DNA of 64,000 bases from DAIPKP01 sp964545875 (lineage in GTDB: Bacteria > Synergistota > Synergistia > Synergistales > Aminiphilaceae): the NCBI GenBank assembly GCA_964545875.1, contig CAZJHH010000005.1, positions 62,001 to 126,000 on the forward strand, written 5' to 3'. The notes beneath the pieces are model-generated. The model had not been told where the DNA came from. It saw only the letters and a list, made by a program, of their open reading frames with translations, and ran no database searches. A program made the translations under genes and the position numbers. Below, piece by piece: positions 10,143 through 17,688 of the stretch; positions within the stretch are counted from its first letter, which is position 1; the number at the start of each line of letters is the position of its first letter.

Positions 10143-11903
10143 TCAGGCTCCGGAAAAGGATGAAGCTTTTTCCTTAGGGAGAGGCGCCGGAAATTGCCCC
10201 TGTTCGAGAAGCAGCGCCCGGGCATGTTCCAGGGCCTTGAGATTTCGGGAGTTCCCCGAGAGCATCCGGGCAAGTTCCCCCACCCGTCCCTCGGGAGAAA
10301 GCTCCCGGAACACCGTGTTCTCTCCCTCCCGGGAGACGAGAATATGCTGATCACCCATGGCGGCGATGGAAGCCTCGTGGGTAATGAGAATCACCTGGAA
10401 GGAGAGGGATATCTTTTTGAGAAGCCTTCCCGCCAGGAGAGCGCTCTCTCCTCCCAGTCCCGCTTCCACCTCGTCGAAGATGAGCACCGGGGGGAGCATT
10501 CCCTCGGGGCAGGCCACGTGAAGCGCCAAAAGGATTCTGCTGAGTTCTCCTCCCGAAGCGATCTCCTCCAGGGGCGAAAAGTTCTGTTCGCCTCGGGCGA
10601 TGGAAAAAACAACTTCTTCCGCTCCGGTTTTACGGATGGTACTTCGGGGTTCGAAGAGCACCGAAAAAAAGGTATCCCCCATGCCGAGCTCCCGAAGAAC
10701 CTCCTCCACCACCGCTCGGAGTTCCGTGGCCGCCTTCTGGCGTTCCCGGCGAAGTTCCCGGGCCACCTGCTTCGTTTTACCGTGAACCTCCGTTCTCCTC
10801 TCCAAAAGCCCACGGAGCTCTTCCTGACTTTCGTAATACCACTGAAGCTCTCTTCGCATTTCCTGAAAAGCCTCGAAGAGATCCTTTCCCGAAAGAGGTC
10901 CGAAAGTGTTTTTGAGATCTCGAAGAAGCTCCAGGCGGGCATCCAGAAGTTCCATGCGGCGCAGGAGATCCTCTTCGTGAAATTCCAGAAGGAGCCCTCC
11001 CAAAAGGGCCGAGAGAGCTCCCAGGGATTCCAGGGATGTATCCAAGAGGGTACGGTATCGTTCTGCCCTCTCTTTTCCCAGGATCTCCTCCGTTTGGGGA
11101 GGGATTTCCCGGCTTCCCCGCTCCAGAAGGGAAAGTATGTCCCGGGAGGAATCTTCTTCCCCGGAAAAGATGCCGTTCAAGGTTTGGATATGCTGAACCA
11201 GAGCCTCTTCCTGAGAGAGAAGCTCCAGATCCTGGTTCCATTCGCTCTCGCTTTCCGGGCCGAATTTCGCCTCTTCCGCCCGGGCCACAAGGCTCTCCTG
11301 TTTTTTAAGGATTCGGGAAAAAGCTTCCCGTTTTTCCGAAAGGCTTCGTATATTTTTTTCGAAGGCGATGCTTTCGCGGATGCAGTCTTCCAGGTCGTTT
11401 CGAAACCCCAGCAGCGGGGCTCCGCCGTAAAAGTCAAGAAAATGCATTTGCCGCTCTCTCTGGAGGAGGTCGAGCTGGGCATGCTGGCTTTGGATGGAAA
11501 GGAGCGTACCGGTAATTTCCGAGAGTTTTCCCAGAGGCACCGTGCGGGAATGCACAAGTCCCCGGCTGCGCCCATTCTTTCGGGTGCGCCGGGAAAGGAT
11601 AAGATACTCCTCCTCGGCAAGATCCTTTTCGAAATCCTTCAGAGCCTCCCCCTCACGAAGGCGGGAAGGGAGATTTTCGAAGAGAGCTTCCACCTCCAGC
11701 TCCTCCTCGCCCTTGAGGATCATCTCTCCCGACCCTCTCTTGCCGCAGAGAAGTTCCAGAGCCCGGACGGCACTGCTCTTGCCTGCTCCACTCTCTCCCG
11801 AGATGATGGTAAAGTTTCCCCGGAAAGCGAGCCGAGCCTCTTGTATGCCCCCCACATGGCGGATGTAGAGCTCTCGAAGTACCAGGTTGTTCTTATTCTC
11901 CAT
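10143..11903 (-). CDS. recN: DNA repair protein RecN
   Basis: RecN is an SMC-like ATPase acting early in double-strand break repair. The 586-residue protein has Walker A GESGAGKS (36-43), a long Glu/Arg-rich coiled-coil middle (about 150-390), the ABC signature region IASGGELSRILLAL, and Walker B VLIFDEVEAGLGGESA. The start ATG overlaps the end of nadK by 11 bases and GAGGAT precedes it. It is the last gene of xseB-ispA-dxs-tlyA-nadK-recN. The argR often found between nadK and recN is absent. Confidence 0.95.
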   Translation of the reverse strand: MENKNNLVLRELYIRHVGGIQEARLAFRGNFTIISGESGAGKSSAVRALELLCGKRGSGEMILKGEEELEVEALFENLPSRLREGEALKDFEKDLAEEEYLILSRRTRKNGRSRGLVHSRTVPLGKLSEITGTLLSIQSQHAQLDLLQRERQMHFLDFYGGAPLLGFRNDLEDCIRESIAFEKNIRSLSEKREAFSRILKKQESLVARAEEAKFGPESESEWNQDLELLSQEEALVQHIQTLNGIFSGEEDSSRDILSLLERGSREIPPQTEEILGKERAERYRTLLDTSLESLGALSALLGGLLLEFHEEDLLRRMELLDARLELLRDLKNTFGPLSGKDLFEAFQEMRRELQWYYESQEELRGLLERRTEVHGKTKQVARELRRERQKAATELRAVVEEVLRELGMGDTFFSVLFEPRSTIRKTGAEEVVFSIARGEQNFSPLEEIASGGELSRILLALHVACPEGMLPPVLIFDEVEAGLGGESALLAGRLLKKISLSFQVILITHEASIAAMGDQHILVSREGENTVFRELSPEGRVGELARMLSGNSRNLKALEHARALLLEQGQFPAPLPKEKASSFSGA

Positions 11904-12768
11904 TATCCTCGTAGGATCTCCCCCACTGAAATTTTTCCTGAAGCAGAGCGTAATAGTCCCGTTCGGGGAGAGTAATGGTTTTGATACATTTGTCTTTCAT
12001 AAGGGAAACCTCCAGGCGGTCTCCGGGAATGATCTCGTATCCGAGCTGGCCGTCCTGGGTAAGCATGAGCTCCCGATGGTCCCCCAGGGGTACTATCGAA
12101 ATGGTGTCCTCCCCTCCCAGTACCATGGGGCGGGCATAAAGAGTGTGAGCGCAGATGGGAACCAGGAGCATACAGGCCACATGAGGCGGCACCACCGGCC
12201 CCCCCGCAGAGAGGGCGTAAGCGGTGGATCCCGTAGGAGAAGCCACAATCATGCCATCCGAAGGAAGGGTGGTGATATAGCGGTCCCGGATGTAAAGCTG
12301 CAAATGGATGAGCCGGGCAAAAGCTCCTTTGGTTACCACCAAATCGTTCATGGCGTAGAGTTCGTGTACCAGCCGTTCTCCCCGCCACACCTTGCCCGAA
12401 AGAAGACAGCGATCTTCCACGGAATGTTCTCCCCGGAGAATTCGCTCCATATCCTCCTCGGCTTTGGCTGGATCCCCCGCAGCGAGAAAGCCCAAATTTC
12501 CTGCGTTGATACCGAAAAGAGGAATGTCGTTCCCGAAGAGGTATCGGGCCGCCCGAAGAAAGGTTCCATCCCCTCCGATAACCACCGCAAAAGATACGGA
12601 GCTGCGCCATTCCTTGTCGGGAATTCCCGGAATACCGAGAATGGAGGCTTCGAAGGGAGGAGCCAGAAAGAGAATATCCCGTTCCTTGCCCCAGAGAAGG
12701 AGGCGATGGGCAAGTTCCACGGCCCGTTTTTTTTGAGTGTTTACCAAAAGTCCTATACGGTGTTTCAC
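11893..12768 (-). CDS. nadK: NAD kinase
   Basis: NAD kinase phosphorylates NAD to NADP, the only known route to NADP. The 291-residue protein shows GGDGTFLRA (65-73), the NE/D-type motif as AMNDLVV, and the substrate-binding SPTGSTAYALSAGGPVV. A start codon GTG at 12768 is preceded by GGAGGA at 8 bases. It is packed between tlyA (21-base gap) and recN (11-base overlap), so it is surely in their operon. Confidence 0.95.
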   Translation of the reverse strand: MKHRIGLLVNTQKKRAVELAHRLLLWGKERDILFLAPPFEASILGIPGIPDKEWRSSVSFAVVIGGDGTFLRAARYLFGNDIPLFGINAGNLGFLAAGDPAKAEEDMERILRGEHSVEDRCLLSGKVWRGERLVHELYAMNDLVVTKGAFARLIHLQLYIRDRYITTLPSDGMIVASPTGSTAYALSAGGPVVPPHVACMLLVPICAHTLYARPMVLGGEDTISIVPLGDHRELMLTQDGQLGYEIIPGDRLEVSLMKDKCIKTITLPERDYYALLQEKFQWGRSYEDNGE

Positions 12769-12789
12769 GTTTTCCGTCCTCCTTTCTCT

Positions 12790-13611
12790 CTACGGTACAG
12801 GCCGATCCATTTCATGGGCCTCTTCCACCACTCGGGCGATTCTTTCCGGAGAAAGACAGTTTTTCTCGGTGTTCCTGGAGAGGTGAAATAAAAACTCGAT
12901 ATTCCCCTTGGGCCCCCGGAGGGGAGAAAAATCCAGGCCGCATACGACAAAAGAAGAGTGTTCCGTCACAAAAGCTCCCGCCTCCCGGAGGATTTCTCCA
13001 TGGATCCGGGGATCCGACACCACCCCGCCCTTGCCGATTCGTTCCCGCCCCGCTTCGAACTGCGGTTTTATGAGAAGTACCGCCTCTCCCGAAGGATGCA
13101 GAATTTCGTCTATCCGGGGAAGAATATGGCTAAAGGAGACGAAGGAGGCGTCCATACAGCAAAACCTAGGGGTTTCATCGAAATCCGACGGCTTGAGATG
13201 ACGGGCATTGGTGCGCTCCATGACCACTACCTGTGGGCAGGTACGGAGTTTCCAGGAAAGCTGTCCATACCCCACATCCACCGCATAGACCCGGGAGGCT
13301 CCGTATGTCAGAAGAACTTCCGTAAAGCCTCCCGTGGAAGCACCGATATCGAGACAGCAGAGCCCCTCCACGGAGAGAGAAAAGACCTGAAAGGCCTTGA
13401 GAAGTTTATGGGCTCCCCGACTTACCCACTCTTTTTCCTGCACCACCCGAAGATCCACGTCTTCGGAAAACTGGGCGCCGCATTTGTCAACACGCTGCCC
13501 TTCCACAAAAACTTTTCCCCCCAGAATGAGCGCCTTCGCCCGGCTCCTTGATTCGACCAGGTTTCTGGATGTCAGAAGCGTGTCGAGACGCTCTTTCTTT
13601 TTCTTCTCCAC
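12790..13611 (-). CDS. tlyA: TlyA-family rRNA (cytidine-2'-O)-methyltransferase / S4-FtsJ protein
   Basis: The protein has an N-terminal S4 RNA-binding domain (about 7-65: RLDTLLTSRNL, ALILGGKVFVEGQRVDK) and an FtsJ/RrmJ-like methyltransferase fold with CLDIGASTGGFTEVLL as the SAM motif. TlyA of mycobacteria methylates 16S and 23S rRNA cytidines and affects capreomycin sensitivity; the exact target here is inferred. The GTG start at 13611 has AGAGGGTGG about 13 bases upstream. A later start would cut the S4 domain, so the first 125 bases truly lie inside dxs in another frame. Confidence 0.88.
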   Translation of the reverse strand: MEKKKKERLDTLLTSRNLVESRSRAKALILGGKVFVEGQRVDKCGAQFSEDVDLRVVQEKEWVSRGAHKLLKAFQVFSLSVEGLCCLDIGASTGGFTEVLLTYGASRVYAVDVGYGQLSWKLRTCPQVVVMERTNARHLKPSDFDETPRFCCMDASFVSFSHILPRIDEILHPSGEAVLLIKPQFEAGRERIGKGGVVSDPRIHGEILREAGAFVTEHSSFVVCGLDFSPLRGPKGNIEFLFHLSRNTEKNCLSPERIARVVEEAHEMDRPVP

Positions 13612-15451
13612 GAATACATGCCACCACCCTCTGTATCGTAAGGCCGCACTCTTCCCATTGTTCCTGCCGGGTTCCCTGGGGAATAAACCGATCCGGCACT
13701 CCCAGAGAGACTATGGGGCAGGACAAATTCCTCTGCCCGAGAAAGGACGCCACGAGTTCGCCGACTCCCCCCGCACAATTCCCCTCTTCAAGAACGATTA
13801 TCTTCTGATACTCCTCCGCAAGATTCCGAAGAAGCTCTTCATCCAGAGGCTTTACGAAGCGGAGATCCGCCACTCCGGGAAGAGGGAGATCCTGGTCCGC
13901 ACAAACCTGCCGGGCCTCCAGAGCCAGAGGCAGAGTGCTTCCGAGACCCAAAAGCACCGTACCTTCTCCCTCTCGAAGAATTTCCCCCCTTCCCCAGGGG
14001 AGAGGATCCTCGCCTTCTCTGCGAGCAAGTCTTTCCGGGGCATTTCCCCTAGGATAGCGCACCAGCACGGGGCCATTCTGAGAAAAAGCGTGGGAGAAGA
14101 AGAAGTCCAAATCCACTTCATCCCGGGGAGCCGCCACGGTGACGTTGGGAATGCTCCGGGCCCAGGCAAGGTCGAGAAGGCCGTGATGGGTCTCTCCGTC
14201 TTCTCCTACAAGCCCCGCCCGATCCACCCCCAGCAGTACGGGAAGTTTCTGCATGGCCATGTCATGTACGAGCTGATCCATGGCTCGCTGGAGGAAGGTG
14301 GAGTAGATGCATACCGCCGGTCGCATTCCTCCCGCCGCCATTCCCGCGGCAAAGGTAAGCATGTGTTCCTCCGCAATACCCACATCGAAGAAGCGTCGGG
14401 GATATCGTTTTTCGAACTCCCCCAGTTTGGCTCCCTCCTTCATGGCTGCGGTAAGACAGACGATGCGGGGATCTTTTTCGGCCATCTCCACAAGGGAAGC
14501 GGTGGCCGCGGCGCTCCAGCTTCGCAGATTCGAAGAAGAACCCTGTTTTTTAGGTTTTCCCACTCCGTGGTACTTGGCGGGGTTATCTTCTGCGGGAACG
14601 TAGCCCTTTCCCTTTTTCGTAATCACGTGAAGCAAGAGGGGCCGATGGTACTGCATGGCGAGGTTGAAGATTCCCTCGAGCTCCTCCACGTCGTGCCCGT
14701 CGAAAGGCCCCCAATAGCTGAGATCCAGCTCCTCGAAGAGGTTGGTGGGCTGAAGAAGGGTTTTTACGTGAGATTTGAAGCGCCCCAGAATTTCTTCAAG
14801 CCCCTCTCCCTTGGGGAAGTTTCGGCATTGCTCTTTCACGGTCTCCTTGAACTTGCGATAAAACGGGGAGGCGCTTAAATGGGCGAGGTGGCTCGCAAGC
14901 CCCCCCACTCGCTTGTTGATGGACATCTCGTTGTCGTTGAGGACCATGATGAGCCGGGTATCCAGATCCCGGGCATGGTTCAGAGCTTCCATGGCCATGC
15001 CATTGAGGAGGGCTCCGTCTCCGACAACCGCCACCACATGATGTTTCTGCCCCAGGAGATCCCGGGCCTTGGCATAGCCCAGGGCGGCGGAGAGAGAGGT
15101 GCTGCTGTGTCCCACGTCGAAGGCATCGAAGGGGCTTTCGGTACGTTTGGGATATCCGCTTATTCCCCCGGCAGTGCGAAGCCCGGAAAAACGATCTTTG
15201 CGATCCGTGAGAAGTTTATAGGCATAGGCCTGATGCCCCACATCGAAGACCACGCGATCCTCCCGGAAGTCGAAGGCCCGAAGGAGTCCCACGATGAGCT
15301 CCACCGTTCCCAGAGAAGAGGCCAGATGCCCCCCGTTGCACAGTACCGTATCGATGATGGTTCTTCGGACATCCTCGCAGAGCAGGGGGATAACTCCCGG
15401 AGCGAGACGTTTCACATCCTCCGGGGAATGGACGGTATCCAAAACAGACAT
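13487..15451 (-). CDS. dxs: 1-deoxy-D-xylulose-5-phosphate synthase
   Basis: DXS is the thiamine-diphosphate enzyme that condenses pyruvate and glyceraldehyde-3-phosphate, the first step of the MEP isoprenoid pathway. The ThDP motif is GDGALLNGMAMEALNHA, the transketolase pyrimidine domain holds GIAEEHMLTFAAGMA, and DRAGLVGEDGETHHG is family-typical. The ATG at 15451 has GGAGGAGG just upstream; the frame stays open before it but is not family-like. At 654 residues it is somewhat long: the last 40 or so residues are an Arg/Gly-rich tail formed by reading into tlyA. The gap to ispA is 31 bases. Confidence 0.95.
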   Translation of the reverse strand: MSVLDTVHSPEDVKRLAPGVIPLLCEDVRRTIIDTVLCNGGHLASSLGTVELIVGLLRAFDFREDRVVFDVGHQAYAYKLLTDRKDRFSGLRTAGGISGYPKRTESPFDAFDVGHSSTSLSAALGYAKARDLLGQKHHVVAVVGDGALLNGMAMEALNHARDLDTRLIMVLNDNEMSINKRVGGLASHLAHLSASPFYRKFKETVKEQCRNFPKGEGLEEILGRFKSHVKTLLQPTNLFEELDLSYWGPFDGHDVEELEGIFNLAMQYHRPLLLHVITKKGKGYVPAEDNPAKYHGVGKPKKQGSSSNLRSWSAAATASLVEMAEKDPRIVCLTAAMKEGAKLGEFEKRYPRRFFDVGIAEEHMLTFAAGMAAGGMRPAVCIYSTFLQRAMDQLVHDMAMQKLPVLLGVDRAGLVGEDGETHHGLLDLAWARSIPNVTVAAPRDEVDLDFFFSHAFSQNGPVLVRYPRGNAPERLARREGEDPLPWGRGEILREGEGTVLLGLGSTLPLALEARQVCADQDLPLPGVADLRFVKPLDEELLRNLAEEYQKIIVLEEGNCAGGVGELVASFLGQRNLSCPIVSLGVPDRFIPQGTRQEQWEECGLTIQRVVACIRGEEKERASRHASDIQKPGRIKEPGEGAHSGGKSFCGRAAC

Positions 15452-15482
15452 GGCAACCTCCTCCACTGATTTGAAATCCCGG

Positions 15483-16397
15483 CTAGGCAATCCGGTTTTC
15501 CAGAAAACGGGGAATTTCCGGAAGAACTCCCTTTTTCGGCAATCCCTCCAGGGCCCGAACAGCTCGTTCCGTCTCCTCCCGGGCCTTTTTCTTGGCTCCT
15601 TCAAGACCGTACTGAAAGACAAAGGTCTGTTTTTCCAGAAGCTGATCTTTTCCCGGGGTTTTGCCAAGCACCTCGGGAGTGGAAAGTACGTCAAGAATAT
15701 CATCTATGATTTGAAAGGCCAGGCCGAGATGCTCTCCGTATTCTCCTATCTTTACGAGTTCTTCCGGAGAGGCTCCTCCCAGAAGAGCTCCACACTGCGC
15801 GGAAGCCCGGAGAAGGGCGGCAGTTTTCTTTCTGGCGATTTCCCAGGTAAGGCTCTCCTCAGTTTCTTGCCCCTCTCCTTCGAGATCCAGAGCCTGACCC
15901 CCGCATACTCCGTAGGGGCCTATGGCCTCGGCAAAGAGTCGGGCGCTCCCGAGGACGCGCTCCGAAGGAACGTTCCAGGAGGGAAGTTCTCTGAGGAGAA
16001 GGTGCAGAGGCCAGACGAAAAGGGCTCCCCCCGCAAGAAGAGCCATCCCTTCCCCGAAGACCACGTGATTCGTGGGCTTGCCTCTGCGTATTGTATCATT
16101 ATCCATGCAGGGAAGGTCATCATGAATCAAAGATCCGGTGTGAAACATTTCCAGGGCCAATCCCATGAGGAGCAAAGGCTCCGGAGAAGCGCCGAAGGCC
16201 TCTCCCGCAGCCCGGCAGAGGGCGGGGCGCAGCCGCTTTCCTCCTGCAAAGAGGGAATATCGCATGGCCTCGTAGAGTCTTTCGGGTATCCCCTCCCCGA
16301 ATCGGGGAAGCTCCCGAGTGCAATAGGCTTCAAAATCCGCCCGGGCTCTCTCCAGAAAAAGGGCGGTTTTTTCGTGGCTCTTCCCCGGATCAGTCAT
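15483..16397 (-). CDS. ispA: Farnesyl diphosphate synthase-type polyprenyl synthetase
   Basis: This 304-residue trans-prenyltransferase should chain IPP onto DMAPP/GPP to give FPP, the primer for UppS at 45635. The first Asp-rich motif is HDDLPCMDND and the second is QIIDDILDV. GGKRLRPALC and DLEGEGQ segments agree with the family. The ATG at 16397 follows GAGAGAAGGAAAATC and lies 8 bases inside the end of xseB. The product chain length (C15 or C20) is not certain from sequence. Confidence 0.93.
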   Translation of the reverse strand: MTDPGKSHEKTALFLERARADFEAYCTRELPRFGEGIPERLYEAMRYSLFAGGKRLRPALCRAAGEAFGASPEPLLLMGLALEMFHTGSLIHDDLPCMDNDTIRRGKPTNHVVFGEGMALLAGGALFVWPLHLLLRELPSWNVPSERVLGSARLFAEAIGPYGVCGGQALDLEGEGQETEESLTWEIARKKTAALLRASAQCGALLGGASPEELVKIGEYGEHLGLAFQIIDDILDVLSTPEVLGKTPGKDQLLEKQTFVFQYGLEGAKKKAREETERAVRALEGLPKKGVLPEIPRFLENRIA

Positions 16398-16623
16398 GAT
16401 TTTCCTTCTCTCTTTCGGAGAGTTCCGTGTCGAAGGGAGTCTTTTCAAGGCTTTCCCCCACCAGTAAAACTTCCTGCTCCACTTTTTCGAGATACTCCCG
16501 GCACTGCCGGAGTTTCTCCGTTCCCTCCCGATAAAGCTTAAGAGCCTCCTCCAGAGGGAGGTTTTCTCCTTCCAGGGCATGACATATGGCTTCGATCTGC
16601 TTCATGGATTCAGAAAAAGTCAT
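16390..16623 (-). CDS. xseB: Exodeoxyribonuclease VII small subunit
   Basis: The 77-residue helical protein matches XseB: SMKQIEAICHALEGENLPLE, then LKLYREGTEKLRQCREYLEKV. It binds XseA to form the single-strand exonuclease VII. The ATG at 16623 has AGAGGA 7 bases upstream. XseA itself is not next to it, as it often is elsewhere. It heads the xseB-ispA-dxs-tlyA-nadK-recN operon and faces rpmB on the other strand. Confidence 0.9.
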   Translation of the reverse strand: MTFSESMKQIEAICHALEGENLPLEEALKLYREGTEKLRQCREYLEKVEQEVLLVGESLEKTPFDTELSEREKENHD

Positions 16624-16644
16624 CGAGGATTCCTCTTTTCTCAA

Positions 16645-16673
16645 TTGCAGAATTTGGTAGCTTATGATAGAAT
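16645..16673 (+). promoter_or_regulatory. rpmB promoter
   Basis: TTGCAG and TAGAAT are spaced by 17 bases on the plus strand, 34 bases ahead of the rpmB ATG. GATAGGAGGTGGGGAA supplies a strong ribosome site just before the start. The 83-base gap to the divergent xseB must also hold the minus-strand promoter, which I could not place. Confidence 0.65.
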
Positions 16674-16706
16674 TCGCCTGTTTCACGTTCGATAGGAGGT
16701 GGGGAA

Positions 16707-16901
16707 ATGGCAAAGGTATGCGAGTGTTGCGGGCGCGGTCCCGTCACGGGCAATAACGTGAGTCACTCTAATCGACATACCCGGCGACGGTGGCTTATCA
16801 ATCTGCAGAGCGTCAAGGTCGATGTGGGCTGCGGCGAAAGCAGAAAGATGAAAATCTGCACCAAGTGTCTTCGTTCCGGTAAAGTTACCCGGGCTGTGTA
16901 A
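16707..16901 (+). CDS. rpmB: 50S ribosomal protein L28
   Basis: The 64-residue basic protein begins MAKVCECCGRGPVTGNNVSH, the classic L28 start, with the CxxC pair (5, 8) and two later Cys (CTKC) that suggest a zinc-binding form. RRRWLINLQ is also typical. AGGAGGTGGGG stands directly upstream. It is one of the few plus-strand genes and is a single-gene unit with its own promoter and terminator. Confidence 0.96.
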   Translation: MAKVCECCGRGPVTGNNVSHSNRHTRRRWLINLQSVKVDVGCGESRKMKICTKCLRSGKVTRAV

Positions 16902-16917
16902 CGCAGCCCGTTTTTTT
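16891..16917 (+). terminator. rpmB rho-independent terminator
   Basis: GGGCTG and CAGCCC form the stem, with the rpmB stop codon inside the loop, followed directly by seven T (after one G). The terminator thus overlaps the end of the gene. It also separates rpmB from the convergent thiN, whose stop is at 16937. Confidence 0.85.
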
Positions 16918-16936
16918 ATACCTTCCGCATTCCCGT

Positions 16937-17680
16937 TCAACCCCACCATGCATACACCCCCAGAATTCCCTTTTCTACTCGCACGGTACAGATCTCCCCT
17001 TCCGGGGAGATCTCGTTGCTTATGGCATAGGGAAATTCTTTTCGGAGCACCACATTTTCGAGATCCCACCGGGTACCGCAGCTCGTCACTCCCCGGCACT
17101 CCTCCGAGAGAGGCATCAGAGAGATCGTGCGGGGAATTCGGGAAAAATGCAGCTCCAAAAACTCCCCGGAACAAAGGAAAAAGAGTATTTCCCGAGAATC
17201 GGCAAAACCAAAGAGGGGAAGCTCGTAAGAGCCGAGAAACCCTGCGGAGGTAAAAAGAGCGCTGTAGAGATGATCGAAGCGACCTCCCCATATACCGGTA
17301 ACCACGAGGCTTCGCACGGATTCTCCCAGGGATGCCATGCGGCGGAGAAGCACCTGATAGTCCGTTTCGTCTTTCTCCCGGGGGAGAATTTCACAGGGCA
17401 CTCCCTGCTCGTGAAGCCAGGTCAGGGTTTTTGGGCTGACACTGTCTCCGTCCCCCACAAAGGAACCGGGAAGAAGATTCTCCTCCCGGCAGATGTCCGC
17501 TCCGGAATCGGCACAATGAAGCTCCCGTCCTCGGGACACTTCTCGAAGCCAGTTCCCCGAAGGAGCACGCCCTCCGCAAAGAAGCAGCATATCCCGCGTA
17601 CCCGAAGGAAGGGATCTGGCGGAGGGGCGAGAAAAGATGAAACGCCCTGCAGCCTGAGGAAAAACCAGCCTCTGTTCCAT
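16937..17680 (-). CDS. thiN: Thiamine pyrophosphokinase
   Basis: The 247-residue protein matches thiamine pyrophosphokinase, which makes ThDP (needed by Dxs here) from thiamine and ATP. Key segments are CADSGADI, FVGDGDSVSP, EKDETDYQVLLRRM and VTGIWGGRFDH, all in the N-terminal catalytic half; the C-terminal half is the small thiamine-binding domain. I chose the ATG at 17680, 8 bases after the ftsK stop; its ribosome site is weak, so coupling to ftsK is likely. The open frame upstream overlaps ftsK and is not conserved-looking. No TPP riboswitch is visible. Confidence 0.87.
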   Translation of the reverse strand: MEQRLVFPQAAGRFIFSRPSARSLPSGTRDMLLLCGGRAPSGNWLREVSRGRELHCADSGADICREENLLPGSFVGDGDSVSPKTLTWLHEQGVPCEILPREKDETDYQVLLRRMASLGESVRSLVVTGIWGGRFDHLYSALFTSAGFLGSYELPLFGFADSREILFFLCSGEFLELHFSRIPRTISLMPLSEECRGVTSCGTRWDLENVVLRKEFPYAISNEISPEGEICTVRVEKGILGVYAWWG

Positions 17681-17688
17681 GGAAGAGC

